Positions 10,240 to 22,273 of a stretch of DNA of 64,000 nt are shown here, one piece after another (positions within the stretch are counted from its first letter, which is position 1; the number at the start of each line of letters is the position of its first letter). The position numbers and the translations under genes are program-made. The notes beneath the pieces were generated by a model, which saw only the letters and a list, made by a program, of their open reading frames with translations, did not search any database and was not told the DNA's origin. Origin of the DNA: Cephalotrichum gorgonifer (lineage: Eukaryota > Ascomycota > Sordariomycetes > Microascales > Microascaceae); the NCBI GenBank assembly GCA_900312665.1, contig ONZQ02000004.1:2014693-2078692 (forward strand), in the 5' to 3' direction.

Positions 10240-13186
10240 ATGCCAGGACCTTTCATCTCCCACGCCGAGCCCTCCACGCCGTCCTCATCCCGCTCTCCGA
10301 TCCCGCCAGCGCACACCCCGGCCGAGAGCTCCGACAACCATGACCACGATGCCCTAGCCTCCCTCTGGGACGACGACGATGACCATGCAGCGGGCGACGT
10401 ATTCGGCGACGACCCGCTGGCCGAGAACACAGAGGAGCGCGTGTCGTTCAAGCGGAAACAGAAGCAGAGCGCCCTCTCCTCTTCCGCGCGCTTCTTCTCG
10501 GCGCTGACGGGCGGCGGCGGCGCATCCTCCTCGGGGCTGAACGACTCTTTCTCGCGTGACCTAACGGACGAAGGCGATACGTATCTACGTGGGGTATCCT
10601 CGCCGCCCAGAGGAGGTGCCGCGCCCAAGGATGGCTCGTCGCTCGACTGGTACGTCGAGGGGCCCCGGCGCCGCGTCGCGTACGAGGACATGACGGCCAT
10701 CGACTGGATATTCGAGTACACAAAGGAGCGGCAGAGGCTGCGCGTGCTGCGGTCCGGCGCGAAGGGCCTGCTGGGGAACATGCGGCTGCTGCTGGACGCG
10801 AGCCAGGTGTGGATCATACTCATCCTCACCGGCGCCGTCATGGGCGGCATCGCGGCGGGGATCGACGTCGCGACGAACTGGCTCGGCGACCTGAAGACGG
10901 GTTACTGCTCCAGCGGGCCGGACGGGGGAGCCTTTTATCTTAACAAGGGCGTCTGCTGCCTGGGGTACGACATGGGGTCGAAATGCTCCGGGTGGACGTC
11001 GTGGGGGGAGGCGCTGGGGGTTCATGCGGCTGGGGGGAAGTGGGCGATAGGCTATCTCTTCTTCATTTTATTCTCGGTGCGTCTCTCGGCTGTGATCGCC
11101 CCCTTTTTCTCCTATCATCCCCCTACTGTGCTGAGTCTGGGCGGCGACTAACACTGTAAATAGGTCACTCTTGCATTCTTTGCGGCGACCTTGGTTAAGG
11201 AGTACGCGATATACGCCAAGCACAGCGGAATACCCGAAGTGAAGACGATCTTGGGGGGCTTCGTCATCCGGGGCTTCTTGGGGACGTGGACCCTTGTTAC
11301 AAAGTCGCTGGGATTAGTATGTTTGGCCTGGTATCTGAGCGAACGAACTAAGCTCCGACTGACTGACCGTTGCCGCAGTGTCTCTCCGTTGGGTCGGGCA
11401 TGTGGCTGGGCAAGGAAGGCCCTTTGGTGCACGTTGCATGCTGCGTTGCCAACTTCTTCATCAGCTGTTCCAAGACCATAAACGAGAACGAGGGTGAGTC
11501 TTCGATTGGGGCCGGGTCCGTCCCCGGTGGTGCGTGATAGTTAGCTGTGACTAACTCCATTTTGCAGCACGGAAGCGCGAGGTCCTGTCGGCCGCCGCGG
11601 CAGCGGGAATATCTGTCGCCTTCGGCTCTCCTATCGGAGGAGTACTCTTCAGCCTAGAGGTATCGCCCCCGACATTTCTCGAACCTTAAAAATCTAGAAC
11701 TCCCCCCCCCCCAAAGCAGTCGCTGACTCTGCCCCAGCAACTCTCATACTACTTCCCCGACAAGACCATGTGGCAGAGTTTCGTCTGCGCCATGACGGCC
11801 TCGGTAGTCCTCCAGGCACTGGACCCTTTCCGCTCGGGGCAGCTCGTCCTCTACCAGGTCAAGTACACCGTAGGCTGGCACGGCTTCGAGCTCGTGCCCT
11901 ACGCCATCCTCGGCGTGCTCGGCGGCGTCTACGGCGGCCTCTTCATCAAGGCCAACATGTGGGTGTCCCGGTGGAAGAAGTCAGTCAAGTGGCTCCCGGG
12001 CCCCGTGACGCAGGTCGTCCTCGTGGCCACCTTCACGGCCCTCATAAACTACCCCAACGTCTACATGAAGGTCCAGACCTCGGAGCTGGTCTCGACCCTC
12101 CTGTCCGAGTGCTCCCAGCTCCTCGAGGACGAGGTGGGCATCTGCAAGACGGGCGCCGCGTCCGCCGGCACCATCCTCCTCCTCATCCTCGCCGCCGCCC
12201 TGGGCTTCTTCCTGTCCGCCATCACCTTCGGCCTGCAGATCCCGGCGGGAATCATCCTGCCCTCCATGGCCATCGGCGCGCTCACGGGGCGCGCTGTGGG
12301 GATAATGATGGAGATATGGGTCGAGAACGCGCGGGGCTCCTTCCTCTTCGAGTCCTGCGGGCAGGACGCCCGGTGCATCACGCCGGGCACCTACGCCATC
12401 ATCGGCGCGGCCGCGGCCCTCGCGGGCGTGACGCGCATGACGGTCTCCATCGTCGTCATCACCTTCGAGCTGACGGGCGCCCTGACGTACGTGCTGCCCA
12501 TCATGGTGGCCGTGATGCTGTCCAAGTGGGTCGGCGACGCCTTCTCGCGCAAGGGCATCTACGAGTCGTGGATCCACCTCAACGGCTACCCCTTCCTCGA
12601 CAACTCGGACGAGACCACCACCTCGGTCCCCGACGTGCCCGCCTCGCACGTCATGACGAGGATAGAGGACCTCGTCGTCCTCACGGCCACCGGCCACACC
12701 GTCTCCTCGCTCACCTCCGTACTCGAGGCCCACCCCTACCGCGGCTTCCCCGTCATCTCCGACCCCCGAGACGCCATCCTCCTCGGCTACATCTCGCGCG
12801 CCGAGCTCTCCTTCACCCTCCGCTCCCTCGCCTCCTCCCGCCGCCTCCCGCCAGAGGCGGAGGTCTTCTTCTCCCACCAGCCCCTTGCGGACCCCCACGC
12901 CACCCTCGACCTCCGCCCCTGGATGGACCAGACGCCCCTCACCCTGCCCTCGAGGGCCGAGCTCCACCTCGCTGTCACCTACTTCAGGAAGCTGGGCCTG
13001 CGCTACCTGCTCCTCGTAGACGCCGGCGCCCTCGTCGGCCTCCTCACCAAGAAGGACGTGTGGTACGTCCTCAACGGGGAGGAGGGGGCCGCGCGCGAGG
13101 AGGGGACCAGGAGGGAGGGCCGCGGGGGCCACCTCGCCGAGAGGGACGGGAGCAGCGTCGGGGACGAGAACGAGAATATGTTGTGA
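10240..13186 (+). CDS. CLC-family chloride channel/transporter with CBS domains
   Basis: Moves chloride across an internal or plasma membrane; the closest named relatives are yeast Gef1 and animal CLC-3/4/5. Five exons (10240-11076, 11164-11316, 11379-11493, 11568-11659, 11738-13186) join in frame to 881 residues. A Ser/Asp-rich cytosolic N-terminus (about 1-170) precedes some 10-12 membrane helices. The chloride-binding loops are HSGIPEVKT (residue 299 on) and GSGMWLGKEGP, whose gating glutamate is residue 343. EYAIYAKHSG and GTYAIIGAAAALAG are also family hallmarks. A CBS pair follows from about residue 690. The position normally held by the proton glutamate (second E of FSLEE) reads Gln400, immediately after the intron. 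The long tail ends in a charged low-complexity region. Confidence 0.93.
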
Positions 13187-13548
13187 AAGAAAATGCTTCG
13201 GGGCGGTACTTGTCCGCCCACACCTGCGTGTCTCTTTTAATGGTTATTATTTTATGGAACGGGGAAACTGCCTCCCCCCCTGAGGATGTTAGACGTTCAC
13301 AGGCAGGAAAGAAGGGGGGGGAGAAGAGGAGTTTCTATCTCATGGGAATGAATTTTCAGCGTTGTCGCGAAATAAATAGAATATAGTTATAAAGCGATTG
13401 AGAAACCTCCCTCCCCGTCCCTTGGTCATAAAAAAAAACAAAATAGGCTTTCTACACATGCGAAATTAATCATTCAGTCACCCCAGCCCAAAACACCCCT
13501 GAACCACACCTTGCCCAACAACCTAAGCACACACATTCTCTCTCCCCC
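13187..13548. other. 3' intergenic between convergent CLC and ligase genes
   Basis: Convergent 3' region of 362 bases. It contains AAATAAATAGAATATAG at about 13369-13385, a plausible polyadenylation element for the CLC transcript, and A-rich AAAAAAAACAAAATAGG at 13431 on. Nothing coding. Confidence 0.5.
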
Positions 13549-16530
13549 CTAGTACTCGAAATCATCATCCACAGCCGGGCCCTTCCCCTTCGTGACGCTC
13601 TCCTGCCGCCTGTACATCTCAGCGACCTGCCTGCTCGACGTCGCCTCGTCCGCCTTCTTATCGTCCCTGATCCTGATGAACCTCGGGAACCGCAGGCTGA
13701 TGCCCCTCTCCGTGTCGTCCACCCCCTCCCCGCCGCCGGCCTTGTACCGCGGACTCAGTGTCAGGTCCGCCACCCTGACCTCCCAGACGTACCGCGGCTC
13801 GAACCAGACGTCGGGCTGGTGCTGCGCGACGGTCGAATGGCTGTAGAACGGCTTCGGCCGGTCGATGACAATAGCAGACAGCGAGGTGTGGAGCTCCTCG
13901 AGGACCTGCTCGGAGAAGCCTGTGCCGATGTTGCAGATGGTCTCGTACTTGTCCGAGGACGGGTTGTAGCACGCGAGGAGGAACGCGCCGTAGACAGACG
14001 TGCGCTTGCCCTTGCCGAAGTAGGCGCCCAGCACGACGAGGTCGAGGGAGTCGCCTACGCCGGAGAGGTAGTCTTTCTTGATCTGATGCAGAGTTAGAAG
14101 AAGGGGGGTTCTCTCGGCGAAGTCGCGGGGTGAAAAATCGTTAGGTGGCCGTTACGGGAATGGAAGGGCTTACCTTTAGCCAGTTTCGACTGCGCATACT
14201 GGGCTCGTACCCGCTCTCCCGCCCGTCCAACATCTTCACCATCAACCCCTCGCAAGACGCTTTCACGCTCTCGTCCAGGAACGTCTGTATCTCATCTAGC
14301 TCCTGCCCGTCCATGTGCGTTGCAAACGCGAACTCCCCCTCCACGGGCACGAACGCCTCCTGGAGCAGCGCCCTCCTCTCCCGCAGAGCCTTACCCACCA
14401 CGGGCGCGCCGTTGAGGTAGAGGAGGTCGAAGGCGAACACGCACACCTTCACCTTCACGTCCGCGATCTTCACGTCCTTCTTCTTGCGCGTCATGAGCTG
14501 CTGGAACGGTAGCACCTTCCTCTCATCCACGTCCCACGCGACCGTCTCGCAGTCGAGCACAAAGCTCTTGGTGTCCGGCTTCACCCACGTGTGGAGGCGC
14601 GACAGGATGTCCGGGTACTTCTTCGAGAGGTCCTCCGAGTTTCGCGAGAAGATGGCCGCCACGCCGTCCGAGCCGATCTTGGTGGCGTCCTTGAGGCTCT
14701 CACCCTCGCCCTTCGGAGCGTCCTTCGCGACGTAGTGGATCTGCGCCCTCTCGCCGTCGTACTTGTACTCGCAGGTGAACGTCTGGCCTTCGAAGCGGTC
14801 GAGCACTTCGGTGATGGCCTTGGTGGGCTTGGCCAACATGGGCTTCAGAGGCACGCCCGGCTGCAGCTTGCAGTTATCTCTGAGATTCTTGATACCATGC
14901 TTCAGCATCTCAGGGATGATGACATTGTAGCTCGGGAGTTCGCTGCAATGCGTTAGTTTTGGTTTACCTACTATTGTCTGTTTGGAGAGGAAGTAATAGC
15001 GTACCTGTAAACCTGCTTGAGAATGCTCTCGCCCTCCTCCATGTCAGCGGTGCTAGGCACCTCGCCCTTCTTTTCAGCCTCATAAGCAACGATAGCCTGG
15101 GCGAGCGAGACAATGACGGTCCTCTCTGCTAGCCCCAGCCTCAGCTTCCCTTCCAAGAAGCGGATCAGGAACTTGGCCTCGCTCGGACCTCCCTTGTCCT
15201 CGGTGATGTCCACCTTCCCTGCGTTTGGGTCAGCGGACGACAAGAGCTTCTTGATGAGGTCGACCTTGCGGCCCTGCGCGCCGTTGCCGCTGACAGTCGC
15301 GATGCTCATCAAACCCTGGTGCACACCCCTGACGGTGAGAGGCTTCGGCTTGAACATGGTTGGCTGCGTGGACCTGCTCTTCACAGCGACCAGGCCGAGA
15401 TCACCAATCTCCTTCTGGTCTTGCTTGATGATCTGCAGACTGCGCCCCGTGCTCTCACCGATGGCCTTCATGATCAAAGACTCTCCGATCCCAAGCTCGA
15501 TACCCGCATAGTCAGGGGCGAGTTTGTTAATCATGAGCAGAACAGTAGGGAGAAGGTCGTCCGGCGTGAGGCGGAGGACCTGCCGGAGGAAAAGAGCACA
15601 GTGTTCCATGATCACCAGCCGCTTGGTCGTGAGCTCGACAAGGGAGAAGGTCGTGCATAACGCCTGGTATGGCACGGGCTGCCCCGCTTTCCAATCGGGG
15701 TACGGATCCTTGCCTTTGGTGGCAATAATCTTCTGGACCTCTTTCCTGGCCTTCGCCGTGACCTCAGGCTTTTCATCGTCCTCTTCGACTTCTGCCTCGG
15801 AAGCCGACGAAGCTGAGGCCTCCTCATCCGCGTCCGCGTCAACCACCTCCTTCTTTGCGGGTTTTGATTTGGGCTTATCGGCTGTCGCTGGGGCTGGGGC
15901 TGGCGCGGGCTTGGACTTTGGGCTCTGCTTGCGGCCCTTGGGCGACTTTGACGGCGGGGATTGGGGGGTTACCACGTCGTCCTCGTCATCCTCTACTCTG
16001 TTCCTACTCCTCCGCGCTCGCTTCGTCGGTGGCGCCTCGAATTCGTCCTTCACAGAGACGGCGTCGGACTCGGCGTCAGAGGTGGGAGCCTCTGGCTTAC
16101 TCGGGCGCGATCGTTTTTTCGTATCTGGGCGGACAAAGGCGTTAACTCGCATTCCAGCCTCTTGGTGGTTAGGGAGGGCACGTACCACTGGCGGAAGAGC
16201 CATCTTTGACATCTTCCTCCTCATCCTTCACCTCCACCTTCTTCGCCTCACCGCCTGATTTTGAGGAAAACGCTAAGGTAGTCTGCCTCGGCGCAGCGGA
16301 TGGCCTTGCCCCATTCGGTTGGGTAAAGAACCTCCTATTCACCAAGTCAGCCTGAGGACCCGAATCAGCCGTCCCCCGTGGTGCAGCTCCTTGGCCCGGT
16401 ATTCCTGGCGAGCAGAAGCCGTAGTACTGGCTTGCCACCCTCCGATCACCCCGCCAAAAACCACATCTACCCACCCTATCGTCGTCTGCCCCGACTTGAC
16501 ATACCCAAGCGTAGCCTGCTTCGGCGCCAT
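13549..16530 (-). CDS. CDC9: DNA ligase I (ATP-dependent)
   Basis: Seals nicks during Okazaki-fragment joining and excision repair in the nucleus. Five exons (16530-16475, 16334-16186, 16124-15005, 14942-14174, 14082-13549) join in frame to 875 residues. The N-terminus has PCNA-box-like segments (QATLGYV near residue 5 and QTTLAFS near 40) without the usual paired FF. A charged Lys/Ser/Asp-rich linker runs to about 190, followed by the helical DNA-binding domain. The adenylation motif EYKYDGERAQ carries the catalytic lysine at about residue 502. Downstream motifs include FVLDCETVAWD and GLMVKML, then the OB domain with FPRFIRIRDDKK. Start ATG 16530 is chosen because MAPKQATLG is the usual fungal beginning. 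It is convergent with the CLC gene. Confidence 0.95.
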
Positions 16531-17460
16531 CCCGAATCCGATCCTACAGCCCCGGAGAGAGACGGTCACGACACGGACAGCCCGGGAAGCCAGCGTGGAA
16601 GCAATTGCCCCGCGTAATCGCCGTCGTTTCTACGGCGGCGCAAAGTCCTCGGCGGGGAACTTAGATTGGGCGATGATCGGATCCCGTATTCAAGGGAATA
16701 TGGAACAATTGTTCGCTTAATAAACCAAGGAGGTTATTTTCCAATGCGGATATCGAGGAGAGGTTGTCGGGAGTCGTTCGAGGAGGGCGAACGTGCCGTT
16801 GATTTTATGCAAAATCGGATGGAGGTCGTCGACGCGTGATACAGCTTAGGCAGCTGTCGCGTAAATTGAGCAGCTGTGACGCCTAAGTAGCGCGTGTAGC
16901 ACGTGGTCTGGCGCAGGATCCACCCTGCCACACTTAAACTGCTAGGCTCCTGTCGCCATCTGTCTGGGCACCTGCCTGGGCCCCTGCCTAAAATCCCGCA
17001 GGCCCACAGGGTTCACGCCAAGATTCTGACCATCGAAACGCTATCGCAACCGTATTATAACGTATTTCTCCCCTCGAGGCCGAGCTCGGCGGTACTATTA
17101 CTGGTTTTTTTTTCGCCTATGATAAATCACTGCACAGACGAGAGCCAAGGAAATCCAATTGGCCGAGAAAAGCCTGAAAGGAGGGGGCTACCAAGTTCCG
17201 AAGCACTGAAAACTGGCGCTCCACACGTATCAAATTCTACCAACTCCTATTCATCCGCTATCCCTCCGCAACGACCCGAAGCTATTTCATCTACTCCCCT
17301 CCTATGTAAACTATACACGTCTCAGGGAAGAAATTATGGTACACGTCCTTCCGTCACCCCCCATCGGTGTAGTAAAAGTAATAAAAAAGGGGGCTCCGGT
17401 TCACCACCACCACCTTCTCCTCCAAGTGCCATCAAACGATCAAACGAATCCGCGCACCAC
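16531..17460. other. intergenic, ligase promoter and 3' flank of PDA1
   Basis: This 930-base stretch carries the ligase promoter at its left end and the 3' UTR of the E1-alpha gene at its right end. A small direct repeat is visible around 16967-16990, where CACCTGCCTGGG is followed by CCCCTGCCT. The open frames on the plus strand here extend into the antisense of the next gene and are not credible. Confidence 0.5.
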
Positions 17461-18964
17461 TTATTTGTCAAAGTAGTGAAGCTCCTCAGCGGTCCTGCCA
17501 CGGATGAACGCGGGCTCGCTGCCCTTGGCGTAGATGTCCTCGAACAGGATCTCAGCGGTCGCCTCGGGAGCAGCCATGGCCTCGGCGGCCGCGGCCTCCG
17601 CGTTGACGTAGGCCCTCGCCTCCTTGTCGATAGACTTGAGCTCGTCCTCCGCAACGACGCCCCAGTCGAGGAGCTTCTGCTTCAGACCGGCGATGGGGTC
17701 GTTGGTGGACCGCATGCGCTGAATCTCCTCGCGGGTCCTGTAGGTGGTGCCGGGGTCCGACATGCTGTGGCCGCCGTACCGGTAGGTGACGTACTCGAGA
17801 ACCATGGGGCCGTGGCCCGCCGCCGTCCACTCCTTGCCGTACTTCACCGCCGCCTTGACGGCGAGGACATCCATGCCGTTAACCTTGAGACCGGGGATGT
17901 ACTGGCCACGCTTGTAGTAGTCCGTGAGCGCCGACGATCGGTTCGCCGCCGTACCCATGCCGTACTTGTTGTCTGCGAATTGTCAGCTGGTGCATCGGAT
18001 CTATCCGCTCGCGCGGATCTGTGCGATGGGTACGTGATTGTGAGGACTTACTCTCGCAGCCGAACAGGGCAGGGAGCTTCCACAGCTTCGCCATGTTGAA
18101 GGCCTCGAACACCTGACCCTGGTTGCTGGCACCGTCACCGTAGAGGATGATGGAAGCCTTCCCGTTGTCGTTGTACTTGTGGGCGAAGGCAAGGCCGGCA
18201 CCGACGGGGACCTGGGCGCCGACGATACCGTTGCCACCGTAAAAGCCCTTGGCGAACATATGCATGGATCCACCCTTTCCGTAGGAGATACCCTCGCGGC
18301 GGCCGAGAAGCTCTCCGACGATGGAGGATACGCTAGCGCCGCGCATGTAGGCGAAGCCGTGGCAGCGGTAGGCGGTGATGATGTCGTCCTCCTTGGTGAT
18401 GGCGTTCTCGATTCCGACGGCGACAGCCTCCTGCCCCGTCGACAGATGGCAGAAACCCCTGATCTTCTTCTCCTTGTATAGCCTATCGGCGGCCATCTCC
18501 ATTTGCCTATCGCGTGCCCCGTTAGCATTCACGGAGCTCCTATAACGGGATGTCCGATAGGAGGCATATAATTACCTGATGGTCACCATGTCATGGTACA
18601 TCTGCTTAAGCTCCTTCTTCGTCACCTCGAGGTTGTACGACGGGGGGTCGAGCTCGTAGGTCTCGAAGGACTCGTCGTGTAGGCGGATGGTGAAGGGTTC
18701 ATCGTCGGACTAAGACTATAGTTAGCGCCATCGGATCTCCCGGCTGGCAATTAGGACCCAGTTGCTTAATTGCTTTCGACGGATGCCCATCCATTGTCAC
18801 AGCAGATGGTCTCCTGATCGTGCTGGGAAACTGACCTTGGGAGGGGGGGTCTCAAGCGACGAAGAAGCAGCGCTGGTAGTAACCTTCCTCGTCGCAATGA
18901 GCGGCTTGGCCGCCTGGGCGCGGAGCGCAGGCACCGCCTTCGTCCTCAGAGACCTGGAAAACAT
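17461..18964 (-). CDS. PDA1: pyruvate dehydrogenase E1 component subunit alpha, mitochondrial
   Basis: Decarboxylates pyruvate with thiamine diphosphate as half of the E1 alpha2-beta2 enzyme in the mitochondrial matrix. Four exons (18964-18836, 18709-18576, 18506-18052, 17972-17461) join in frame to 409 residues, the usual length. The first 40 residues (MFSRSLRTKAVPALRAQ...) are basic and lack acids, as expected of a mitochondrial presequence. The thiamine diphosphate motif runs from GDGASNQGQ to ENNKYGMGT, split by an intron after the Glu codon. The regulatory phosphorylation loop YRYGGHSMSDPGTTYRTREE is intact, so kinase/phosphatase control is likely. Intron 2 has a clear GCTAAC branch site. 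Start ATG 18964 is the only one giving a presequence in frame. Confidence 0.96.
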
Positions 18965-19971
18965 CGTGGATAATAGACAATCGGTCTATCGATGCTGGCA
19001 AGCTCGTAAAGGGCGGACTGGGAGGGAGGGGAGGAGAGGTCGTGGGAAGAGGAGAAAAAGGCGCTTGATAGATAGCTGAGGGAGGACGGACTGGAGCTCC
19101 GAAATTTCGTCGTGTTGGGGATTTTGATGAGGATGACAGACTGGGATTCCGATAAGCTAATCCATATTAGGACTAGCCTCTATATCACGTGACCACAACA
19201 GGAGCTTCAGGGGCACTTTGTCCAAGACAGAGCCTATGCTGCGTGCGGGAACTATCGGAATGGGGCGGCTCGTCGCCCCGTTTTGCGTACTACCACGACC
19301 GGACAATCCATTACGGAGTACAATGCGTCCCTTTCAAGTATTATACGATACATGTACAATATGAGGTAATAAGAGTACTATCGTACTTCTTGCTCATGGG
19401 CTTAAATAAGGCTGATTTAAAGGCTAGTTAAACTCCGCGCAATGTACAAACCAGTCATGTAATCTCGTGGTACCAAATCCATGCGTGCAGAATAAAGCTA
19501 TGCTCGTCCCCCCAAAACTCCCTGCATTTGCCCATCATTCCATACTCCTTTCCTCCCAAGGGAACTCCAACAACACCTCTCTCTGTGTACAACATGCCCC
19601 CTTGCCGCTTCGCAAAAATGCCCCACTGACTTCCAGTTTCCTCAGCTAGGGAAGTATCCCGACGAGCCATACTCCACGCTCTAGGTGTAAAATGATCCTA
19701 AGCCTTCCAACAAGGCATAAGAATACCCAAATGTAATGGGCCCAAAGGTGTGCTGACTCCCCGATGCGCACCTAAATCCTCTGCCGTCCCACTATCATAC
19801 TCTTGCAAGCGTAGAGACGATCCGAATGCAAGCGTAACCTCCCTTATCTTAACCTTCCCAAAAAAGAAATGCATGTGGCTTGCACATTCCGGTGCTCTAC
19901 CCGATAATGGACGCCAACGGCTGCCACAGCTAACCCCTGCCGGAAAACGACCGCGGTCCCTCGAGACCCGG
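18965..19971. other. intergenic, PDA1 promoter and F-box gene 3' flank
   Basis: The left part is the PDA1 upstream region, with a purine-rich tract at 19010-19080 in the plus strand, which is pyrimidine-rich in the direction of transcription. A TACGGAGTA word lies at 19312-19320. The right part should be the 3' UTR of the F-box gene. No coding frame is convincing. Confidence 0.5.
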
Positions 19972-22273
19972 CTAGTCATCGTGGAAGAAGGTCTGGCTGC
20001 CGCCCTGCAGCGGCGCGGTGGACGGACCAGCATCCTTCATATCAACGTCCTGACACTCGAGGCTAGAGCTCGCGATACCGTCCTGCGACCTACGGAAGTC
20101 GAAAGGCATCGCGCTCATTGGCCGATTCGGAGCGTCCTCCTCCATTTGGCGAGGGAGGATTGAGAGAGGACGGTCATACAGCATCTCCTCCGGAGGCGAG
20201 AAGCTCCAAACCTGCGAGTAGAGTTAGCGTGGAACTAGTCAATTCCGATGATAAGGGAGGGTCTCTTACCTCCATGACGGTACGGTTCTGCCTCAGGGCA
20301 AGAGCGACACACTTCTCATCTTCAAACGCCACTCTCCAAACGGCCTCACTCATAATGAGCTCCCGCACGAGGTGACCCGTCTTGAGGTCCCAAATCTTGA
20401 CGCGGCCATCGCTACCGCCGCTGACAACCCTCGTATCGTCAAACTGCAAGCTCGTCACGCTGTTATCGTGTGCTGCTAGTCGATGAATAGGGCAGTTCCG
20501 CTCAATCGACCAGATGCGTACAGACCCGTCCGATCCACCAGTGACAAGGGTGTCGCCACGCATCTGGAGCTGCCCAACCAGAGATGTGTGGCCCTGGAGG
20601 ATTCCGATACAGTCCCTGGAGAGCGTAAGTTAGCCCCTTGTAGTCAACGTAAAGGTGGCGCAGTATCTGGCTGGGAGACTTACCCTGTGTTGGGGTCCCA
20701 GATGCGAACCTGCGTATCCAGGCTGCCGGTAACGACCCGACGACCGTCGAAGGCGATAGCGTAGATCTGGCTGAAGTGGCCGTGGAGAGTTTGGAGACAG
20801 CGCCCCTCTGAGATGCTCCAGACCTTCGCCGTCGTGTCGTAGCTGCCCGAGACAACGATGTCCCCTTTAATTTCCAGACACCGGACGCTTGCCTGGTGTC
20901 CGACGAGCACATTTCGGCAAAGCCCAGTCCTGATATCCCAGACTCGAAGCGTCGTATCACGGGAACCGGATATCGCCGTGTTCGCATCCGACATCTTAAG
21001 GCAACGGACAGTCGACGTATGGCCGCGTAGAGTATGCAGGCAGTTCCTAGAAAAAGCACGTTAGCGATCGCCGCACCGAGTGAGAGCCGATTACGTCCAT
21101 CCACCATGACTTACCCAGACACCAGATCCCACACCCTAACATCGCGATCGCAGCCACCGCTGACGAGCGTGTCCTCCCACGGAACCATCGCCCAGACGCC
21201 CATGACGTGGCCTTGTAGAGTGCGTTGCGCGTTGCCCTCGGTGTCAAAGACATGGATCCTAGCATTATCCAGAGCCACAATAATGTACTTCGAGGTCAAG
21301 TGCAAGCTGGTAACCACGCCGCCTTCCTGAGTGATGTTTCGCGAGACGCTCGTACCACCCGACCTCCAGGCCGCCTCGACCATGTACCGCTTCTTGAAAT
21401 GCGACTTGTAGGATCTTAACTTTGGTCGCGCGGAGCCCTGGAAGCCGTCGGAACTCCGGGATTCGGAGGCCGGGACGGACAACAAGCTGTGAGGGCTGGG
21501 CAGGCCATTGGCGGGGAGGTCTGCCTCGGCGTGGAGGAATGGGCTTATGGCGGGTCGAGTGGGAGACGGCCCGACAATAGTCGGATAGACGTCGGAAAGC
21601 CTGCGGCCATAGTCATGTTTCACGCAGAGGTTTTTCCAGGTCATGTCGTCGCTGAGAAGGTCCCTCCACCGGCGGGAGACTTGAGACGCCCTAGCCAGAA
21701 CCTTGGGGTCGTCGATAAAAGATAGGATCTAGGGCAGGCATGTATTAGCACTGGACGGGGGAGGGGTCCGCCTGGCCAAAATGCCTTGGGGGCGCGGTGA
21801 CGACTTACACGAAGGCAGAGCTCATTTGGCAGGCTGGTAAAGGGGTCCTTCTTCAGCAGCGGGCTGACGAATTGGTGAACAAAACTGAGCTGTTGACTCG
21901 TGCAGAGGTTCAGCAGATCCGCCAGCACGCGAGTTCGCTGAGGACCAGAGCAGTTCTTAAAGTGCTGTCGGACTTTCGCTAGGAAGAAGTCCTCGTCGTC
22001 CGCCGCGTCACTCCAGTCCGGCTGTTGGTGAGAGGGGCCCGGGGAAGCGGCCGGTGTGGGGGGTGGCGGCGGAGAGCCGGTGAGCTGCTGGTCGAAGTCG
22101 GCGGCGGGCGTGGTCATGCTCGGAGTGGGCGGCCCCCGCATCTGCCTGTGCTGCTGGGGGATCTTATCCAACCGAGTATTTAAGGCCATGGTGGATGTGT
22201 TTAGGCTCAACTCCTCATTCAAGACGCTGCCTCGACGTTCTGAAAAACTAATAGGACGCTGGTATCCTGCCAT
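19972..22273 (-). CDS. F-box/WD40 substrate receptor of an SCF ubiquitin ligase, Cdc4/Fbw7-like
   Basis: Expected to select phosphorylated proteins for ubiquitination by an SCF complex. Five exons (22273-21809, 21728-21115, 21046-20684, 20615-20270, 20211-19972) join in frame to 675 residues. The F-box begins with FTSLPNELCLR at about residue 145 and continues across intron 1 as ILSFIDDPKVLARASQVS. A linker with a basic patch (KSHFKKRYMVE) follows. Seven to eight WD40 blades then run from about 300 to 600, with GH...WD signatures such as LRGHTSTVRC and VRVWDLVSG. Arginines equivalent to the phosphodegron pocket of Fbw7/Cdc4 are visible in LRVWDI, ASVRCLE and VRIWD. The protein is shorter than yeast Cdc4. 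The family resembles Fbw7 more than Met30/beta-TrCP, but orthology is inferred from memory. Confidence 0.9.

Noticed and set aside
11981..13132. 383-residue antisense frame inside the CLC gene
   Set aside because: GC bias removes stop codons on the opposite strand; composition is Gly/Glu/Val/Arg-rich and no domain is visible.
11770..13386. 538-residue plus-strand frame overlapping the CLC last exon
   Set aside because: It is an Arg/Pro/His-rich shadow created by G/C-ending codons in the real frame, with no family features.
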